In this document: piece by piece, positions 23,394 through 36,273 of the stretch | Layout of the letters: each line of letters opens with the position of its first letter | How positions within the stretch are numbered: position 1 is the stretch's first letter | Assembly: GCA_028554755.1 (NCBI GenBank) | Contig: JAPTOF010000014.1 | Coordinates: 4,402,001 to 4,466,000 of the forward strand | Direction of reading: 5' to 3' | DNA length: 64,000 nucleotides | Source of the DNA: Cordia subcordata | Taxonomy: Eukaryota > Streptophyta > Magnoliopsida > Boraginales > Cordiaceae | Position numbers and translations under genes: made by a program | Notes under the pieces: model-generated | Told to the model about the DNA's origin: nothing | The model's input: the letters and a program-made list of their open reading frames with translations, nothing else | The model's database searches: none

Positions 23394-26300
23394 ATGAACC
23401 GATCGGCGGCGAAGCGGTTGTTACCGGCGCTTTTGAAACGCCGCAGCGGCCAATGTCCTCAAGTTCAACGATCACATATTCGAGCTGTTCCAGCGATAAA
23501 GTCTCCTTGGTTTTCCACGTCAGCTGCCTCCGATGCGATTCCAAATCAAAACCCTAACGTCTCGGATTCTGCATCGTCGTCGACGTCGACGGCGTCGGCC
23601 GAAGAGCTAAACAGAGCAAGGACTCGTGGTGGCCATTCTGCCGGCAGGAATGTTCACCATGAAGAACAGCAGGCGCGTGTTCTCAGCGCCGCTCTTCAGC
23701 ACGTGGTCCGCACATTCCTCTCCCTCTTGCTTTTTTCCACCGTTAGATACAGTGAATATGTATTGGATTTGTATATGTATACCTGCAGGCACATAGTTTC
23801 TTCACACACTCGTTTCTTATGCATATGTGTGAGTCATTTTTAGATGCAGAGAAGAATTGTTCTAGATTGATTCTGATGATTTTATTGCTTTTTCATATAT
23901 ATAGATACAGATATAATATATACGTGTATATGCCCCTGGCTTTTGTCAGTACCAATGCAGTTACGGTTGTAGATATTTGTGTACTTTTTAAGTTTTGATT
24001 TATTTATAAATCAGAAAAAAATTCTTATAGTTACTGGAGATGGAAGAGACTAAAAAGTGAAAAAGAAAAGATTATTGTTTCTAATACTTACATATATGTA
24101 TGTGTCATGTATGCATGTTTATGTGATGCATATTTAACTGTAGGCTTGTATGTGTTCGTACATGTTTTGTGACCATTGTGATTTATTCTTAAACAAGAGC
24201 TTATTGTTTGTCTCATCCATGCTTTTTATGTAACTTAGAGAACAATATAGTTAATGATAGAAATGTTTTAATATGCCAATTTATTAAGGATTTGAAGTTA
24301 ATTTGATGGAACAATTGTTGTATTGATGTGCTTGACATCAACTCCAAATATTTATTGGGGACTTGAAAATGTATTATGTGAATTTTAAATTTATTTATTT
24401 TTTCAAGTCTACTGGTACTAATGGATTTGTAAATCTGACTTTGTGGAGTGGCTTACCAAGAATATACTGGTCCACCAGTATAGTAATGGGATATAATTAA
24501 GCTAATTATGATATTTGTTAAATTCAAATTTTATTGATCTGGCTTAATTTAGACTTGGTTTTGCTGATTAAATTTCTGCAGAATAGATTGGGATGGTCTG
24601 AGGCAGCAATGCTTGCAGGTGCAAGGGAGGTTGGCATTTCCCCTTCTATAGTTGGATCCTTTCCTAGGAAGGAAGCTGCTCTAGTAGAGGTACCATACTA
24701 ATCTTCTTTAAGTGTACATTTTTGCTTGCGGAAATAGATTATTGTGGCTTTGCGACTTCTCAGACTTCATTGGCTATATCTGGATAAAAAGATGGAAATG
24801 AAATGAAAAGAATCAACTTGGGTGTTTCAAATTGTTGTCATGTTCAAGAGTTGGAAACTCATCCCTACAACTAGATGGTAATATCAACTGCACCAATTGT
24901 TAGGCTTGAAAGAAATGTGTGTAATTTTTTTCCGGAGGAACTAAAAAGGCTCCTCTTACAGATACAGAGGAATGAAATTAAAAGTTAAATACACCACCAG
25001 GGTGAAAACAAGCTTAGGTTGGCTAAAGAGTATGGCAATTGTTGTCTAAACTGCATTGTCCTTGGGCCACCAAGATTCTGAAGAAATCAAAACATAACTG
25101 TTTCTTGGCAAGTTACCTTTCCATCCTGACTAATTTTTAGGTCAAGCTACCTAAAGGACCCTGCTTGTGTCTGAACTGAGCCCAAAAAACCCCAAGGGAT
25201 AGAAAGTGAAAGCAGTTGGAAAATCTCCAAGATGTTGATTGTCATTCTTTCAGCATGACATGAATTTACCTTTCTTTAAAGAATATATAAGAATCATGTT
25301 AATTACTGGTTGAGTTGCAGTCCATACATTTGATTTATGCATACCCTAGATCATATACTTTTATTCAAGTAAAGAAGAGTTAATCATCTGTAAGGAACTT
25401 GCAGAGCTGCTTACTTTTATCTTGTTTCGTGCAATAAAATGAAACTGTGAACCTTCTCCTTTAAATTATTGATGTTGATTTTGTTTTTCCATTTTTCAGT
25501 TTTTCATGGATGAATGTTTACAAAGACTTATTGATATAATTGACTCGGGTGAGGATTTAAAAAATCTGATACATAGTGAGCGCATTTCAAAGCTTGTCAA
25601 AATTCGCTTGGAAATGCAAGTTCCTTACATATCAAAATGGGCACAGGCTCTTAGCATACAGGTATGTTCTGTGCACTCCTCTGACTAAATCTATTGGTTA
25701 GTTACTTGATTCATTTCCTTAAATCTCTTTCATAATAATCTTGAGTCCAGGCTCAACCTTTGAACGTGCCTACAAGTTTCAAGCAGCGTGCAATGCTAAT
25801 GGATGAGATATGGCATGCTGCTGGTGATGATGGCTCTGACATTGATTGGTATGTAAAGCGCACAGTCCTCGGAGGGATATACTCTGCAGCTGAGTTATAC
25901 ATGCTAACTGATACATCACCAGGTATATCCTTTCGAATTTAGGCCTGGTGTTCTCTGCTTATGATAGTTTTCCGCTTAGTGACACTGATACATGACCACA
26001 TCATTTGCTTTACTACTACTTGACCAGATTCATTCCATAATCTCTTGACCTATGCACTTCCTTCCACACTCCCCTTGCCATAAAAAACAGAAAGAAAGGA
26101 AAGCTTTATGATAGTTGATTTTCGTAAGCTTAGTTTTATGCAACCTGATCTTTTCTTTTCAGATATTTGTTGCTTTTGGCATAGATTGCAAGTAACTAAC
26201 AAAGCTCACTGATGTAAATGTATTTACTGCATTAGGTCTTGTGCTAGCGCTTGTATTTGTAATCTAGGAAGAACCCCAAATGTAATTCAATGATGTCTTC

Positions 26301-26600
26301 TCTTGGCAGATTTTCGTGATACATGGAAATTCTTGGATGAACGAATTAGGGATGCTTTTGATCTGAAAAAGAGTATTCAAGAGGTACACATCTGTGACTA
26401 CTTTGTGGTTCATATTATTTATTGAACTTCTTAGGGTGATAGACTTGTACCTTGCTTTCTGATGCTGACTTAAGAAGTTCATGACTTTTGAACCTTGTGG
26501 AATCTTGGAATATTTGCAGGCGAAATATTTGGCAGACGCTCTTGGTGCAGGAATGGGAGGCTCTTTTCAGGGATTTTTCAAGAAGGTTTTTCAGAGTTGA
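23394..26600 (+). CDS. COQ9: ubiquinone biosynthesis protein COQ9, mitochondrial
   Basis: Six exons: 23394-23705, 24582-24689, 25500-25661, 25751-25922, 26310-26383 and 26520-26600. They join in phase to 302 residues, close to the plant family length. COQ9 is a lipid-binding, TetR-fold partner of COQ7 in the mitochondrial ubiquinone (CoQ) synthesis complex. The N-terminus (MNRSAAKRLLPALLKRR) is Arg-rich and lacks acidic residues, as in mitochondrial targeting peptides. A low-complexity Ser linker follows, then NRLGWSEAAMLAGAREVG, PSIVGSFPRKEAALVEFFMD, RLEMQVPYISKWAQALSIQ, DEIWHAAGDDGSDIDWYVKR and TVLGGIYSAAELYMLTD. The start is the first ATG of the frame. The exon 1 donor GTCCGC is weak but fits the protein. 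All domains look intact. Confidence 0.95.
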
Positions 26601-27061
26601 ATAAAGTAGCTGGGCGAAGTATGATTCTGCGGCAAGGATCTGTCTCTGGTCAGCTTGATATATAATTTACAGAAACACGAATCTTCTCTGTCCTTCGGAT
26701 TTTTTCTCTGTCCGTTTCTTTTTATTGCTTTAGTAGAAGAAGAGCGGAATTTTAAGGGGTTTTTGCTTGATTTTCAATGGTCAGCATAACGTTATCCTGG
26801 TATGCTCTTACTATATATTCATAGCATCTCTCTTGTCACCTTGTCAGTTTCTCTTCAACTCCTGTTATGTGCTTGTGAGGCGTATGAACGCCCGAAAAGC
26901 TCTGCGTTAATTTCTGGGAAAATGGATTTCTCATAAGTTTTAGAACAGTGCTTAATGTTAATTCTTTGCTGCTCCCATCTCTTGACCCTTTCTTTTGTGT
27001 GGTAAAGATTTGTAAATTTAATGTTAAATTTTTTCACATGTTCTCTAAAAGTTCATATTTT
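26601..27061. other. COQ9 3' flank
   Basis: Presumed 3' UTR and flank. No separate gene. A minus-strand ORF here is spurious. Confidence 0.5.
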
Positions 27062-27290
27062 AGGGTTGGTTTGGATTGACTTTTTTTTAGAAAAAGTACT
27101 TTTTTTCTTGAAAAAGTTACACTAAATTTGCAATAACTATTTGATTTGATTTCTAAAAAAGTTAAAATTCTGAAAAAAAATTCAAATATAGTTTTTTTAG
27201 GAGTTAGAATTTTTAATTTTTCAAAAAAAAAATTATTTTTTAAAAATTATTAAAAAAAACGTTTTTAAAAAAAATCAATTCAAACGAGGG
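27062..27290. mobile_element. MITE family A, copy 1
   Basis: The ends pair as GGGTTGGTTTGGATTG with CAATTCAAACGAGGG. The interior is A/T homopolymer-rich and palindromic, with ATTTGCAATAACTATTTGATT. About 460 bp past the COQ9 stop codon. Confidence 0.75.
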
Positions 27291-27631
27291 TTCAATGTGT
27301 TGACGGGTAAAGGGGGTGAGACATGGCAAGGCTGTAAGATTTTTGAAGACGTGCGTATTGTTCGGCTGGCCTTGTTGAGGTGACAATCTTGTTGTAGACC
27401 TACGTGTTTTCCTGTGCTCTCCACGGATTTCTAACTGTATAATATGTTATTATAAACGTCTATAATAATTGAATAATTTCTAACAATATGAAAGAAGGTG
27501 TGTATACAATTTATTTAAATTACAAAGAATGATAAATAAAATGGATAAATTAATCTATTATAAGATAATCTATTCCCCATCAAGTAATCAAGTAATTTAA
27601 TATATTTGAAATTAAAAAATAGCTCAAGTTT

Positions 27632-27922
27632 AGTGTGTTTGGAATAGTCTTATTTTAAGATGTTTATCTTATTGAAATAAAAGTATATTTTATAATATTT
27701 AAGAAATCTTATCAAATATATTTTATAAAAATTTAAAACAAATTATATTTTATTATTTTATAAGAAATAAGTAATTTATTCCCGTTTTATTTTTTACAAT
27801 TGTAGAAATATGAATTATTTTAAATTTTCATAGGATGCATGTGATATGATCTTAAATCACATAAAATGTATCTTCATTTTAATAAGATAAGCATCTTAGA
27901 ATAAGATCATTCCAAACACACT
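27632..27922. mobile_element. MITE family B, copy 2 (best preserved)
   Basis: Perfect outer inverted repeat AGTGTGTTTGGAAT...ATTCCAAACACACT. Inner repeats are TCTTATTTTAAGATG and CATCTTAGAATAAGA. The interior is AT-rich. Confidence 0.85.
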
Positions 27923-29350
27923 GCATATTTCAAAAAAAGGGTTTTAGAATCTAATATTATGGGGGTAGGAGGTTCCAAAAACAAAAAAGAATTATTGTTT
28001 AAAAAATAATATATTATACTGTTTTGTACAACTAATTTTGCTTTAATAGTTTTAATTTGATATTGAAATTCAATATCATCAAATATGTAGACAGTATAAT
28101 AATACTAACTAATTGAAAAAGAAATAGTATTAAGATAAATGAACAAATTATAAGAAATAGTTAGATAATACTAAAGATTATATGATAATTATATGAAAAA
28201 GTTAAAGATAATACTAAAAGATTATATAAAAAGATACAACTGAGGGTCTATTTGGATAGAGTAATTAAACAAGAGAAGATTTGTTGACCATATTTTCACT
28301 TGATTCTTCCTCTATTGAAATAATTAAATAAAAGAAGATTTAAACACTCAAAGATAAGTTTATTCACCGTAAATACAATAATATTAATGCATGAAATTCA
28401 TAGCTCTTTCCAATAAAATTTCTTAGAGAATGTCATTTGATTTCGGAAGCATTTCGTATAAACTTAGGTCATGGTCATTAGAAGACATATAATTATTTGT
28501 GCAGCTCATATTGCTGATCAATAAGAAATATCACATAATGCACTTGACCAGTTTCATACGTAAAGCACAATTTAGGATTTACTCAAGGGATATACTGATA
28601 TGAAGGTGATCTTTTCTTTGAAGAGTTTCTTCGAGGATGACTTTAATGCATTTTTAAGTGCCTAAGACGCAGTTTTTCTTATTCTTTAAGTATATATTTG
28701 CTACTTTTTTGAAATGAAAATTTGATTATTTATGCATGTTGCATGTATGCTAATTTGTTTTAGACCTGTAAGAAACTTAATTATAGTTTTGTGCTTATGT
28801 TGCATATGTTTGTCACTTCTGTATCAGACCATGGAGCAAGGAGGTGACATGTGGTTTTCCATTATATGGAGGGGAAAAAGATTTGTTCTTGGAGATGAAT
28901 CCTGGTATTTTGGGAACTGGATTACAAAAGCAAATCAGCATCAGAACTTATATACTATGCGACTGATTGTTCAATAATTCAGCATTAACATTTGGATGTC
29001 AATCTTTCAATTTGCTTCTGTTAAGATTGGATAAATCCTTGTAAATTGTTACTCTCATCCTTTTACTTGTTTATCATATTTCATATGTTTCTTGCACACT
29101 TAGAACTCTATTTGATACGATCATGTACTGTAATTTGTATTTGTCCGTGGTAATACAATCACTGATCATTCTCTTATATGGCAACAAAGTATTCATAGTT
29201 TGCTCACGTTCATTTCCATGGGACCTTATATCATGGTCACTCATAAGGTATTTTTTTTATTAAGCATTATGTTCCTTAATGTATTAAAAAAAAGAAAAGA
29301 AAACAGCTCAGCAACAAAATGAGCGTGAACAGTACGCTCTATTGTCTACA
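27923..29350. other. intergenic, one unrecognised ORF remnant
   Basis: At 28830-28976 a frame reads MEQGGDMWFSIIWRGKRF and DESWYFGNWI, then stops. Its composition is more protein-like than its surroundings, but I do not recognise it and see no start or flanking exon. The rest is AT-rich and featureless. Confidence 0.35.
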
Positions 29351-29359
29351 AATAGTAAA

Positions 29360-29572
29360 TGTTTGTTCACTATCTTGTAAATATTTGTTCACTACCTCAC
29401 AATTATTTATTCACTGAATTTTATATATATATCAAATATTTGTTTGATGCACAACGATTATTTGTTCACTGACTATTTGTTCATTCCCTTATAGCTATTT
29501 GTTCACTATCGCACAACTATTTGTTCACTGACTATTTGTTTATTAATCCACAACTATTTGTTCATTGACTTC
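29360..29572. repeat. minisatellite of CTATTTGTTCACT units
   Basis: About ten degenerate, unevenly spaced copies of (C/A)TATTTGTTCACT(G/A), interspersed with CACAACTATT spacers. Confidence 0.8.
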
Positions 29573-29950
29573 ATATATACAGAACACACATTTACACATA
29601 CACTATTATAGAACACACACATGTGCGCACACACACATTCACGCAGAAAATTACACATTCACACTCAAACACATACATACAAAGGCGATAAGCAACGTGA
29701 TGATGAAGAAATAAAAGTATAGGCAAGCAAGACCTCACGATAATTGTTTTTCTTCGAACAAAAATATAGATCTGTGCAAATCTTCATCATCACAACCTTT
29801 TTATGTGCATGAGTGTGTGTTTGTGTGTGTGCGTGAGTGTGTTTAGGGTGTGTGCGTGAGTATGTGTTTGTGTGTTGATGTATGTGCGTGAATGTGTGCG
29901 TGAGTTTGTGTTTATGAGTACGAGTGTGTGTTTCTGTGTATGAAGTGAGA
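29569..29950. repeat. 380-bp foldback with AC-rich and GT-rich arms
   Basis: The left arm starts CTTCATATATACAGAACACACA and continues (AC)-rich to GTGATGATGAAGA (29698). The right arm runs from TCTTCATCATCAC (29781), GT-rich, to TGTGTTTCTGTGTATGAAG (29944). The arms are complementary around a loop near 29745. A 12-base poly-C run follows at 29983. Confidence 0.75.
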
Positions 29951-30580
29951 GAGATGACAATCAAATTTCGAGATGATATGTTCCCCCCCCCCCCTAAAGC
30001 GTGGGTGCACCTAGCATGAAAAAGCGCTGCGTGAGGGATCATGGCATAATTTGCCCCCTTCTATGTTAGCCCTTTACTTCCAAGACAAATACTCCATCTA
30101 ATTCCAAGACAAATACCACTTCTCACAAAAATAGCTCCACGACTTGCCTTCCTTCAATTGACTATATTCACCAGGAATCAAGACCCAAAATATTCATTTG
30201 ACCAAGCCATGACCCTACTAGGTAGAGCCCCAAGCCCTAGTTGAAGGTAGAACCTTACAAAACCTTACACACCCTCACACATATCAGCTCCAAAAAAAAA
30301 AAAAAAAAAGATAACTCACCAACCCCTCTATTCGCCCCCTCATGAGCAGATACACTTAAAAAGAAAAAAGTCCTTTAATCCCTCATGAGCCGAGACAGAG
30401 TGAGTGGGTTGAAGAAGCAAGTCAATGGATCGATGGGTTAATGCTGGTTAGTTGGGTTGAAGGGAGCTGTCGAATGGGCTATTTGGAGTGTTTAGTGTTG
30501 CTTGGGTTGGTGCCAAGAGAGTCCTCAATTGGACTGTTCATAGGATCAATAGAGGCTTGGGGTGTAGTGGGTATATGAGT

Positions 30581-30817
30581 AGCGTGTTTGGAATAATTTT
30601 ATTTTAAATGATTATTCTATTGAAATTTGAAGATATTTTATAAATTATATTTATAAAAAATAAGATACGATAAATTACTTATTTTTTATAAGATAAAAAT
30701 TTTGATTTGTTTTAAAATTTTTTAAAAATTCATGATAAGATGTCTTAAATTTTATAAGAATTTTTTTTTTTTTTAATAAGATAAGTATCTTAAAATAAGA
30801 CTGTAACAAACAAAGCA
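30581..30817. mobile_element. MITE family B, copy 3
   Basis: Starts AGCGTGTTTGGAATAATTTTATTTT and ends TCTTAAAATAAGACTGTAACAAACA, with degenerate right terminus. Interior CTTATTTTTTATAAG motifs as in the other copies. Confidence 0.7.
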
Positions 30818-32693
30818 AAGATAATTGAGCTAAAGTTCTTAGTTAAAGAATAGGGGAGAGGCCAAAAAGGGTTCTAGTAAGCTCTTGCATAGGTGAGGGC
30901 TTGGGAATCTAATTCTCGTTGGTCGCATTCCATCAATCATTCGATGGCAACAACTACAAGCATCAATTCAAGAGACAACACTTCCACAACAAACCCGAAA
31001 GAGCCAAACAAAACTAGAAACAAATAAAATTCATATATATATATATATATAACAAAAATTTTCAACAAAACTTTTCTTTAGCTTTGATGGAGGATCACGA
31101 ACCAAGTCACCATGCAATACCTTGTTTGATCAATTGAGCAGCACAATTCATGGCCATGTTTTCTACAATTGATTTTGCAAACCCTAACAAAAAAAGGACC
31201 AAATAATCAAGCCTTCATATTACAAACTTTAGATGCCAATTTACCTAGAATTCCAAAACCCTAAAATATGTTCAGACTTTTCAACGCAATCCACTTCTCT
31301 CTCTCTCTCTCTCTCTCTCTCCCCCCCCCTCCCCTCCCTTCCCCTCCCCACTAAGCATCGACAGTAGTGGAGCTTAACAAAGCAGCAGCAGCCATGGCAA
31401 AGAAATGCAATCTAAGATTTGAATTGATTGAACTTGAAACTAAAAGAAAATTTCAATAAAGAGGATAGGTAGGCTATTTATATATAGAGAGAGAAAGGGA
31501 CGATGGGGGTTGGATGGTATGAGGCCAAAAACATGAGGAAAGAGGGTTTTAACGCCATTGAGAGATTGATAAGAAAAAAAAAAAAAGAAACAAACGAGCT
31601 TCAGAAGACTTTGATGAAATTAGCCTTGCTTTTTTAAGTTATTTAAGTGCATGTACCAAGCGTGCGCTTTTAACGAAAAAAATTTGGACAGAATTTTGGA
31701 TTTGGACTAATGGCAACAATGGAGATAAAATTATGGGACTAAATGCTTCAATAGAAAAATAAAAGATGACTGCGGCGTTTTTTTCAAAGTTAAAGGGCTC
31801 TAAGAGTAATTTACCTTATTTATTTTTTCTGTTAACTTTACTCACATAATGTATTGTTTGAATGTTTCACTTGATTCATTTTTCTATAACAGTTTTATGA
31901 TATACTATATTTCTCATCCCAATTATAATAGTTGTCTACAAGAATATTTAGCTAAGGCCAATAGGTCCTCTAAACCAACCCTTATCCAATAATTTAAGAG
32001 TTTTATAGAGTATAATTGCTTCGGTAACACCTCTATCACAACCATAAAGTTTAAGGAGCCCCTTTCCCTTATATTTAGGAGCCCCTCATCTCACCCCCTT
32101 TTTAAAATAACATGAATGAAAATTAATAAATAATAATAATTAATTATTAATAAAATAGTAATATATATAATAACAAATATCGATAACAATAAAATTAAAA
32201 ATTATTTATTTTACAAAAATAAAAGAATGACATAAAAATAAGATTTTTTTTTTAAATAAAGATATTGTTAGAGTAAAACTAAAATATTTTACGAAATAAG
32301 AGTATCATTAAAAAAAAATTATTGAAGTGAAATTAAAATAAGACTCTAAATATAAAAAGACATGAACTAAAACCCCTAAATATAGGAAAGGAAAAAAAAA
32401 AGGGTAAATGGTTGAAGTTAACCTAACACATCAAAATCATTTGAATCCGCTCTCTTTTATTCTATACTCAACAGGGACTACCTTATTTTTCCACACATTG
32501 ATCTTATCCTCTCTAATTTAATTAATTCATAAATCATAATCATATTATTATTTTATCATAATTAAATTAAATAATTAACTACGTGACAACGCCGTCATCG
32601 TACCAGCATGTGTTGTAAAGTCTTCCAGCCCTGTTCCTCTGTAATTGGTCTTGTCTTAGAAAGCAGTGTGCATCAGAGTGAAAAGCAACAAAA
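30818..32693. other. intergenic, upstream of cupin gene
   Basis: No gene. A (CT)n tract at 31296-31321 runs into a C-rich patch, and (AT)n is at 31034-31051. The interval 31950-32400 is very AT-rich. The last 200 bases before 32694 are presumably the cupin promoter and 5' UTR. Confidence 0.5.
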
Positions 32694-35509
32694 ATGGAGT
32701 CAGCAACAGCAGCTACAACATCAAAGATTGTAGTGAAGCTAAATCTAAAGCCACACCCAGAAGGCGGATACTATTCTGAAACATTCAGAGACCCCTCTGT
32801 TATCCTTTCCAAATCTCATCTTCCCTCTAGATGTGAGTCTTCCTTTACACATCCTTCTGTATTATATTGTATTATATAATTAATGTACGAAATTTTCGCT
32901 ATGTGTAAATCTTGAAAATCTTGAAAAGTGTCAGACCTTTTAGGCCTATTTAGATTAATTTTTTTTTTTAAAATATTTTTTTTAGAAAAAATTATATTAA
33001 ATTTGTAATAATTATTTAATTTGATTTTAAAAAATTTTTAATTTTTTTTAAAAGCTCAAATACAATTATTTTTAGAAATCAAAATTTTCAACTTTTAAAA
33101 AAATTATTTTTTAAAAATTGTTAAAAAAAGAGGCTTTTGAAAAAAAAACCATTCCAAACGAGCCCTTAGAGTCTGCAATGCAATATAATGCTTGGACTTC
33201 TTGTTTTGGGTTATTTTCTGAAATTTATCTTCTTTGTGTTGGTAGGAGATGTTGTTTGGTTCTGTAAATTGAACTCTTGTGATCTGGGTTGAAATTATGT
33301 TCACTGTCCTACTTTTTATTTTCTTTTTAAATTTTTAGTTGTTTTTTGTTTCAAGAGGATGCTAAAAGTTCATCTTTTTTTTTTTGTTTGGCATATGATC
33401 TTCCATATCGTTATTGATTGATGTTTTGATATTGATTTATTTTGTTTACTAGGAAAAAATAATTAAAATCCGCTTAGCGTGAGAGCTTTATTTTTTTCTT
33501 TTTTCTGCAAAATTTGATGATGATGGGGGGCATAGATCATGGAAGAAAATGTAATTAGTTTGCAGAATGGTGATTGAATTTCCAATGAGTGTATTGCTGT
33601 CCTTTGTGAGGTCTTGATCTTGCGATTATTTTGTCATTTCCAGATCTTGTAGTTTGAATGGCCACAAGAAAGAGTGTTGTAAAGCATGTTCATATAAGAA
33701 TCTTGGATGAGAATTTTGCAGCGGTATATAGATAAGTTGCTTTTCAACATAGATGTGGTTATTACTTTTTTTACTCCTGGTCCTAAGAATGTATTTGTGT
33801 CATTGCTCTTTATGTTGGTTCCTCCGATTTTCTGATCACAAAATTGGCCAAGCTCCTAAATGAGTATACTCTTGAGTTTGTCGTTTCTTGGATTGCAAAA
33901 TTTCCACTTAGTTTGTGAATCAGTTATTTGGTTTTCACTTCTGTATCTGGACAGGTAACCGCCACTAGAAATATGGGTTGTGCCTCAAATTTCTAGATAA
34001 GGAGCCATGAGCTGAGATTTATATCAAATCAGTCCCTGCAATAAGTTGTTTACTCAAAAGCCTTTTGGTTTTGCCATGATATATCATGGTGAATTGCATA
34101 TCTTGGTTGGAAATCTGCTATTGATGCAGTAATGTGTCTTGAGTTTGAAAATTTTAAATTAGACCCTTTTAGAGTAATAGCTCAAAAATAAGAAAAACTC
34201 CGTAGAATATACACATACTTAAACAACAGTTGAGCCGTTTTCAATTCCTATCAATAGGTTAGATATTGATCACTACAGCTTTGCTAGGAAATAATTTTTC
34301 CTTCTACTGATTCTGTGGAAGGTGGTCTTCTCTTAAAATTAGACAGAGCTGCACATGCATTTGAGGCATTCTAAAGTGATGATTATGCTTTTATGTGTCT
34401 TAAAGATTTTCTCTTTGTTGTTTCTGTTATAACTCTAATTATGCTTCTCTTCAGACAAGGTTGATAGGCCTGTCAGCACGTGCATATACTTCTTACTGCC
34501 TTCTGGAAGTGTGTCTCACCTTCATCGCATTCCCTGTGCTGAGACCTGGCATTTCTATGTCGGAGAACCATTGACGGTGATTTCTGATCGACTCTTATGC
34601 TCTTTTATATCACATTATCGTTGCTTCTTATTGATATAGACTTAACACGCCGCAGAAGCATGTGATCTCACAGCATTGACCTACATTGTCATAATTCCTC
34701 CTTTTCTCTTATCAACTCTATTATATTTATTTTCTTTTCTTTCTTTTTTTTCCCCTGCATGTTGTTTTACTGAGAAGAAATTATCTTGTCATGTGTTCCT
34801 TTCTTTAGTAGTTTTGTTGTCTCTGCAAGTACTAAGTTTTGGTGGGACTAATGAAAGCAGACATAATGGGAAGTGAATAAGTAACTTTATAGAGGGTTAA
34901 GATTGACTTGTGTTAGGTCTTGGGTAGCATGCATCTTAAAGTTTCATCAGTAAGCTAGAGGTGTAAGATAGTGTCTTGATCATGTACTTATTGCTTCTCT
35001 CTCTTAAATTACATCTATGATGAACATATTGTGCCAGTTCTCTTTCAAGGGTATGTGCTCTTCTTCTTTATGTTCTGCATAAGATTTTACATATAAAAAA
35101 GAATTACCATCCAGACCTTTGTTCTTTAAGGAATAGCTTCAATTCAACTTACATCCTTTGCTTGACTCAGAATTTACCCTTATAGGTGATGGAATTAAAT
35201 GAAAATGATGGCAGTCTCAAGTTGACCTCTCTGGGTCCCGATGTACTTGCCGACAATCAGCAAGTTCAATATACGGTCCCTCCAAATGTGTGGTTTGGTG
35301 CTTTTCCAACCAAGGATATTCAGATTTCTGCTGATATGAAAGCAGTCAAAGGACCATCAAGGGATGCAGAGGAGCACTTTTCTCTGGTAGGATGCACCTG
35401 TGCTCCAGCATTCCAGTTTGAGGATTTTGAGCTGGGAAAACGTTCAGAACTTGTTCCACGTTTTCCATCATACGAGTCCCTCATCTCTTTGCTCACTTTT
35501 GACGACTGA
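32694..35509 (+). CDS. DUF985/Cupin_5 domain protein (RmlC-like cupin)
   Basis: Three exons: 32694-32832, 34455-34576 and 35186-35509. They join in phase to 194 residues. Exon 1 holds the DUF985 opening LKPHPEGGYYSETFRD. Exon 2 has the first cupin strand set (IYFLLPSGSVSHLHRI, AETWHFYVGEPL). Exon 3 has QYTVPPNVWFGAFPT, SLVGCTCAPAFQFEDFEL and the end LLTFDD. The His and Glu positions of the beta-barrel metal site are present, but the substrate of plant members is not known to me. From memory the Arabidopsis counterpart is At1g19130. No targeting signal is obvious, so it is probably cytosolic. Intron 1 contains a family A MITE. It looks intact. Confidence 0.93.
32942..33166. mobile_element. MITE family A, copy 2, in cupin intron 1
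   Basis: Left end AGGCCTATTTAGATTAATT, right end CCATTCCAAACGAGCCCT. Palindromic A/T-rich interior with TTTGTAATAATTATTTAATTTGATT shared with the other copies. Confidence 0.75.
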
Positions 35510-36273
35510 ATGTGTTGTCTGATATCGTATTTGTACCCCAGGACATATACCCTGACCTTTTCTGTTGTAAGTTTGTGAGCATTGCTATGTAGCTTAAACT
35601 TTCCATGATAATTTCGGAAGCACAACAATTAAAAGATGCTGGTTATCTACATTCATAATACTAGATTGAGTCGTATCTTACAGATGAATTGACCTCCGTG
35701 AAATCAGGAAGAAATAATCCTTCACCAGTATTAACTACTCATAGTAGCTGCATATATATATAATTGTGAGTATACAAGCAATTGTCCGAGGGAATCAATG
35801 AGCACATTCTAAGCTCTAACGTGCACAAAATCAATTTACAAAAGCTTCATCTGTTGTTTCCTCAGAAATGATGATAATACAAGTGTGACTGCTGAATATG
35901 TCTGTTAGTTGCATTCTGAAGTGATACTGCTCCTCAAGCATAGATGTTCTTGCTTTTTGTTCACTAAATGTGCAATCTTTTGGTTGCCACACTCTTCTCC
36001 CTCTAAATTGGTCATCCATCAGCAACTTTAACACACCAGAGATGATTTTGATACCAAGCTTCCTCTATAAGATCAATTGACTCTTAAGGTCAGTCGTGTT
36101 TGCTTAGTGTCTTGTCCATGATTGTGGGAGAGATGAGAGTGTCGAGTGTCCGGATACGAGAGAGATTTAATAGTGGGGAATTATTTAGATAAATTCAAGA
36201 TAAGTATATGAACAGTTCATCACTATTGGATCTCTTTTGTGATATATAATGATGTAGAAGATCCAAGTCACAT

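Noticed and set aside
29351..29575. CRISPR-like spaced repeats
   Set aside because: Units are degenerate, spacers irregular and the genome is a plant nucleus. It is a minisatellite.
29665..30042. 125-residue His/Thr-rich minus-strand ORF
   Set aside because: Low-complexity translation of the GT-rich foldback arm.
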